8,502 bases of DNA from Methanosarcinales archaeon. GTDB lineage: Archaea; Halobacteriota; Methanosarcinia; Methanotrichales; Methanotrichaceae. The first letter of the stretch is position 1; each line of letters opens with the position of its first letter. Positions 5,902 through 8,502 of this stretch are shown in pieces. Below the pieces are notes generated by a model. That model searched no databases and had not been told where the DNA came from. It was given only the letters and a program-made list of their open reading frames with translations. Location: assembly GCA_013415595.1 (NCBI GenBank), contig JAAEEW010000016.1:1-8502 (forward strand). The letters are read 5' to 3'. Both the position numbers and the translations under genes were made by a program.

Positions 5902-7806
5902 TCATCCCTGGAGCAGCTTTTGAATCTCTCGTCTGAGGGTCTCGCTCACCAGGGCTCCGTCGGCCCTGCCCCTCAGCTCCTTCATCACCAGGCCCATCAG
6001 CGGTCCTATCGCCCTCTCCTGGCGGTCCCGGACCAGCTTCTCCTTCTGGGCCACGATGCTCTTCACCACCGTCTCCACCTGGGACCGGTCCACCCCGGCC
6101 AGGCCGGCCTGCTCTGCAGCAGCGGCGGCCTCCATCTCCGGGGAGGCGGCCAGGACCTTCAGCACCTCGGGGATGCCCTCCTTGGCCAGCTTGCCCTGGG
6201 AGAGCAGGGCCAGGCAGGCGGAGAAGTGGTCGTCGGTGAGGTTTCCCACCGGCACGCCGTCGTGGGCCAGCTCCTGGGGCGTGGTCTCTAGGGTCCTCAC
6301 CACCACGGCCGCAGGCAGGTCGTACCTCTTCACCAGCTCCTCGAATAGCTGGAAGTTGGGCGAGGCGGCCATCACTCGGGCCAGCTCGGGATTCAGGCCG
6401 TGCTCCTCCTGGAAGCGGGCCGCCCGGTCGGTGAACAGCTCCGGCAGCTTGAGTCTCTCCAGCATCTCCCCGGTCACCAGGACCGGGGGCACGTCCGTCT
6501 CCGGGTACATGCGGGCCGAGCCGGGAAGGGGCCTCATGTACTCCGAGGCCCCGTCGGGAAGGGCCCGCCTGGTCTCCTCGGGCACGCCCACCAGGGCCTC
6601 CCGGGCCCGCTCCAGGGCTGCCAGGAGGGCCTTTGACGCCCGGTCTCCAGGAGCGGCCACCATGATGAATCCATCCTCATCGCTCGCATGGAGCCGATCC
6701 CTGACCAGGGCTAAATCCTCATCGGTGATCCCGTAGGCGGGAAGCTCGTCGCTGTGGAATATTCCTCCCACCCCGGCCCGCCTGGCCCGGTCGGATAGCT
6801 CGGTTCCCAGCCGGCGCCCGGGCTGGACCTCCTGGCCGATCAGGCCGGCAAATCCCCTCAGCCTGGCTGCCAGGACCACCCCCTCTTTCTTTAGGGCGCC
6901 CTGGATAACGCGAGAGGCCGACTTTCGGAAGATATCGGTAACGTCCACCGGCTCGTCGGATGCCTGGGCCCCCCTCTCTTTGAGCTGGTCCCTGATCTTC
7001 AGCAGGTTGACCTGGCGGAGGGCCTCCAGCTCCACGATGCGATCGATGAGGTTTAAGGCCTGGACGCCCTTGACCTCCACCCGGGCCCCCCCGGCCACGG
7101 AGACGTTGACGTCCTGCCGGATGGTGCCAAGCCCCCTCTTGACCCGGCCGGTGGAGCGCAGCATCATCCCCAGGATCTGAGCCACCTCCCGGGCGTGGGC
7201 CGGGCTTACGATGTCCGGCGCCGTGCCTATCTCCACCAGGGGTATTCCCAGGCGGTCCAGGGAGAAGACCAGCTCGTCGTCCCGGTCATCGATGATCCGG
7301 GCGGCCTCCTCCTCCAGGCAGAGTATGTCTATTCCCACCTCTCCCTGGGAGGTCTCCACATGGCCGTGGGAGCCCACGTAGGCCGTCCTCTGGAATCCGG
7401 AGGTGTTCGAGCCGTCGATCACCGTCTTTCGCATGGTGTGCACCTCGTCCACGATCTGCATGTGAAGCAGCCTGGCGATGATCAGGGCTATCTCCACCGC
7501 CTCGGGATTGAGGACGCTTGGCGGCTCCTCGTCGGCCTCCACCAGGCAGGTGGTGTCGTAGGACTTGTAGATGAACTTCCTGGAGACCAGGGTCTCCTCC
7601 AGGGCTGCCCGGTCTATCTCCCCCAGCTCGCTCCTGGACGGCCTCAGGTAGCGGAAGAACTCCAGGTTGGAGTCTCCCACCTCCCGCAGCACTGTTGGGC
7701 AGCCGCAGAAGAGCTTGCTGGCGGAGTCTAGCTGCTGATGGATCTCGATGCCGGATACAAGGCCGATGGCCCGGTAGTCCAGACCGGATTCTTCTCTATC
7801 GGTCAT
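5902..7806 (-). CDS. gatE: Glutamyl-tRNA(Gln) amidotransferase subunit E
   Basis: GatE, with the asparaginase-like GatD, converts Glu-tRNA(Gln) to Gln-tRNA(Gln) in archaea, which lack a glutaminyl-tRNA synthetase. GatE phosphorylates the glutamyl ester and binds the tRNA. The 634 residues match the family length. The GatB/GatE catalytic core is seen at GLVSGIEIHQQL (15-26), GSHGHVETSQGEVGI (145-159), FSLDRLGIPLVEIGTAPDI (181-199) and GLGTIRQDVNVS (225-236). An AspRS-like insertion, the feature that separates GatE from GatB, occupies about 300-425. A helical YqeY-like tail domain covers about 480-634. The ATG at 7806 is chosen because it overlaps the histone stop (TGATG) and follows GGAGAT; an in-frame TTG at 7809 is the only nearby alternative. 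The gatD gene is not in the window. Confidence 0.96.
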   Translation of the reverse strand: MTDREESGLDYRAIGLVSGIEIHQQLDSASKLFCGCPTVLREVGDSNLEFFRYLRPSRSELGEIDRAALEETLVSRKFIYKSYDTTCLVEADEEPPSVLNPEAVEIALIIARLLHMQIVDEVHTMRKTVIDGSNTSGFQRTAYVGSHGHVETSQGEVGIDILCLEEEAARIIDDRDDELVFSLDRLGIPLVEIGTAPDIVSPAHAREVAQILGMMLRSTGRVKRGLGTIRQDVNVSVAGGARVEVKGVQALNLIDRIVELEALRQVNLLKIRDQLKERGAQASDEPVDVTDIFRKSASRVIQGALKKEGVVLAARLRGFAGLIGQEVQPGRRLGTELSDRARRAGVGGIFHSDELPAYGITDEDLALVRDRLHASDEDGFIMVAAPGDRASKALLAALERAREALVGVPEETRRALPDGASEYMRPLPGSARMYPETDVPPVLVTGEMLERLKLPELFTDRAARFQEEHGLNPELARVMAASPNFQLFEELVKRYDLPAAVVVRTLETTPQELAHDGVPVGNLTDDHFSACLALLSQGKLAKEGIPEVLKVLAASPEMEAAAAAEQAGLAGVDRSQVETVVKSIVAQKEKLVRDRQERAIGPLMGLVMKELRGRADGALVSETLRREIQKLLQG

Positions 7807-8033
7807 CAATCTCCTGACCTTGGCGGCTTGACCCTTTTAGCAGCTTCCCTTATATCCTCCGCTTTTACCGTCTTCCTCTTGGCATGGTTGGCCCAGCCCA
7901 CGGCCTCTTTGGCCACCTCCAATCCATAGCTCTCCAGGATCTCTGCCAAGGTATCTCTCGCTCCCTCACTGACTCTCTTGGCCCCTGCCTCGCGTATCAG
8001 CCTGCTCACAGGAGCAACTGGAAGTATTGCCAT
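7806..8033 (-). CDS. Archaeal histone (HMf type)
   Basis: This 75-residue protein is a single histone fold that wraps and compacts DNA as dimers or longer stacks. The family signature is clear: LPVAPVSRLIREAGAKRVS at 4-22, an AR..LAEILE helix, and RKTVKAEDI at 53-61. Gly17 (HMfB Gly16), His50 (His49) and Asp60 (Asp59), which matter for stacking and the dimer-dimer interface, are kept, but HMfB Leu46 is replaced by Trp47 in the sequence GWANHA. The fold would normally end near residue 69; the tail PPRSGD is extra, and its codons contain the gatE ribosome binding site. The start is supported by a strong GGGGTGAT motif five bases upstream. The stop overlaps the gatE ATG by one base, so the two are coupled. 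Confidence 0.97.
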   Translation of the reverse strand: MAILPVAPVSRLIREAGAKRVSEGARDTLAEILESYGLEVAKEAVGWANHAKRKTVKAEDIREAAKRVKPPRSGD

Positions 8034-8038
8034 CTTTT

Positions 8039-8046
8039 ATCACCCC
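8039..8046 (-). promoter_or_regulatory. Strong ribosome binding site of the histone gene
   Basis: GGGGTGAT lies five bases (AAAAG) before the ATG and is an excellent match to the archaeal anti-Shine-Dalgarno. It fixes the histone start and shows this message has a leader, unlike the other promoters in the window. Confidence 0.8.
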
Positions 8047-8115
8047 AGATACTTCTAGCGACCAACAAAACTGGATTTCTCAACCTAAATTGGCATTTAT
8101 TGCTCTTATAGATCC

Positions 8116-8130
8116 ATATATATAACTTTC
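8116..8130 (-). promoter_or_regulatory. Histone promoter (BRE and TATA box)
   Basis: The minus strand reads GAAAG (8130-8126) then TTATATATAT (8125-8116). Transcription is expected from about 8096, giving a leader of about 60 nt to the histone ATG. A weaker alternative, TCTATAAG, lies at 8112-8105. The alternating TATATATA core could also direct rightward transcription. Confidence 0.55.
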
Positions 8131-8140
8131 GCAGAGAAGA

Positions 8141-8166
8141 AGGCTTAATACCTTTTCATAAAGCCT
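8141..8166. promoter_or_regulatory. Inverted repeat upstream of the histone promoter
   Basis: AGGCTT (8141-8146) and AAGCCT (8161-8166) flank a 14-bp spacer, about 11 bp upstream of the histone BRE. The position suits an operator, but the arms are short. Confidence 0.3.
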
Positions 8167-8274
8167 ATCTAACTGAACGGCCATTTAGCACAGCTGTAAT
8201 CCACGAATTTGCATCTTAATTTGCCTTTGATATCCTTTTGAGAACCGCTTTCCCTTTCAAGATGCTGAAATCAC

Positions 8275-8301
8275 CCTGAAACGATCTCTTCAGGTTTTCT
8301 T
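8275..8301 (+). terminator. Hairpin followed by TTTTCTT, terminator-like on the plus strand
   Basis: CCTGAA (8275-8280) and TTCAGG (8289-8294) form a 6-bp stem with an 8-nt loop, followed at once by TTTTCTT. This has intrinsic-terminator form for rightward transcription, yet no rightward gene lies to its left. It would make sense only if a short RNA starts from the TATA element near 8116-8125. Confidence 0.35.
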
Positions 8302-8366
8302 AAGCAGAGCGCAAATTGGCCTCTTCGGCCATATTCCCTGGCCCCGGGCCACGGCGCGAAGGCGGA

Positions 8367-8394
8367 ATGGCAAGGATTAAATGGCAAGGATTAA
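8367..8394. repeat. Perfect 14-bp tandem duplication
   Basis: ATGGCAAGGATTAA occurs twice back to back at 8367-8380 and 8381-8394, in noncoding sequence. The unit length equals that of the other tandem duplication in the window at 1234-1261, although the sequences are unrelated. Confidence 0.9.
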
Positions 8395-8494
8395 CTAGGA
8401 TGCTGGAAAAAAGAGATACCGTCGCAGCTATCATCCACAGATTCATCCTTTGGGGAGGTCGTCTGCGAGCTGGCCGGCCATTAGGTGGGGAAAA

Positions 8495-8502
8495 ATGAAA
8501 CA
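8495..8502 (+). CDS. Possible start of a rightward gene cut by the window edge
   Basis: An ATG at 8495-8497 follows AGGTGGGG (8483-8490) at a good ribosome-binding distance, giving Met-Lys before the edge. The motif and spacing are the only evidence, and no TATA box at a typical distance is obvious, so this is tentative. Confidence 0.25.

Larger units (their letters stand above)
8131..8494. other. Intergenic region without a convincing gene
   Basis: The stretch between the histone promoter and the right edge holds no frame I trust. The left half is AT-rich with two short inverted repeats. The right half holds compact TGGCC/GGCCA hairpins at 8317-8331 and 8339-8351, a palindrome TGGCCGGCCA at 8471-8480, and a 14-bp tandem duplication at 8367-8394. 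A 60-codon rightward frame at 8316-8498 crosses the duplication and hairpins and resembles no protein family. No tRNA, rRNA or CRISPR array was seen. Confidence 0.6.

Noticed and set aside
5344..6291. Long rightward frame opposite cdc6 and gatE (315 codons)
   Set aside because: It spans the ends of two well-supported genes and the spacer between them. Its composition (rich in Leu, His, Gln, Gly, Val) is typical of the antisense reading of GC-biased genes.
8316..8498. 60-codon rightward frame at the right edge
   Set aside because: It runs through two hairpins and the 14-bp tandem duplication, has no ribosome binding site and resembles no protein family. A separate ATG at 8495 in another frame has the better ribosome site.
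1..8502. CRISPR array, tRNA or rRNA genes, insertion sequences
   Set aside because: No regularly spaced repeats, tRNA cloverleaf, rRNA sequence, transposase-like frame or terminal inverted repeats were seen on either strand.

Overview
The window looks like chromosome from a methanogenic euryarchaeon. The best fit is a GC-rich Methanothrix/Methanosaeta-type member of the Methanosarcinales, but that genus is an inference from protein style, not a match I could test. The archaeal calls are firm: a 75-residue histone of the HMf type, GatE (the archaea-only subunit of the tRNA-dependent glutaminyl-tRNA pathway), an Orc1/Cdc6 initiator, and promoters with TATA boxes and Shine-Dalgarno motifs of archaeal form (GGTGAT). 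All complete genes lie on the minus strand, so the window reads right to left.

Reading in the direction of transcription: positions 8034-8502 hold no convincing complete gene, but contain the histone promoter, several hairpins, a 14-bp tandem duplication and possibly the first codons of a rightward gene at the edge. The histone gene follows, and its stop codon overlaps the gatE start in a TGATG junction. A T-rich terminator separates gatE from orc1/cdc6. A 114-bp spacer with repeated AGATCTATATAG elements and a strong TATA box precedes the phosphate permease pair pstC-pstA, also joined by TGATG. The ATPase (pstB), binding protein (pstS) and phoU genes that usually accompany these are not in the window. 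A NAD-dependent sugar-nucleotide epimerase follows under its own promoter.

The left end differs from the rest. A 264-bp spacer contains a sequence able to fold into a three-way junction. It is followed by a 292-residue double winged-helix protein gene with mixed third-position codon use. That gene overlaps by 17 nt the start of another gene running off the left edge, whose first residues end in the GG motif typical of nucleotidyltransferases. The pair resembles in layout, but is not proven to be, an AbiE-like antitoxin/toxin module.

Three of the promoters (winged-helix gene, epimerase, pstC) place the TATA box so close to the ATG that leaderless transcripts are expected. The histone gene instead has a leader of about 60 nt with a strong ribosome binding site. 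Working together, the right-hand genes cover chromatin, translation fidelity and replication initiation, the middle covers phosphate uptake and surface/sugar metabolism, and the left end is probably accessory.
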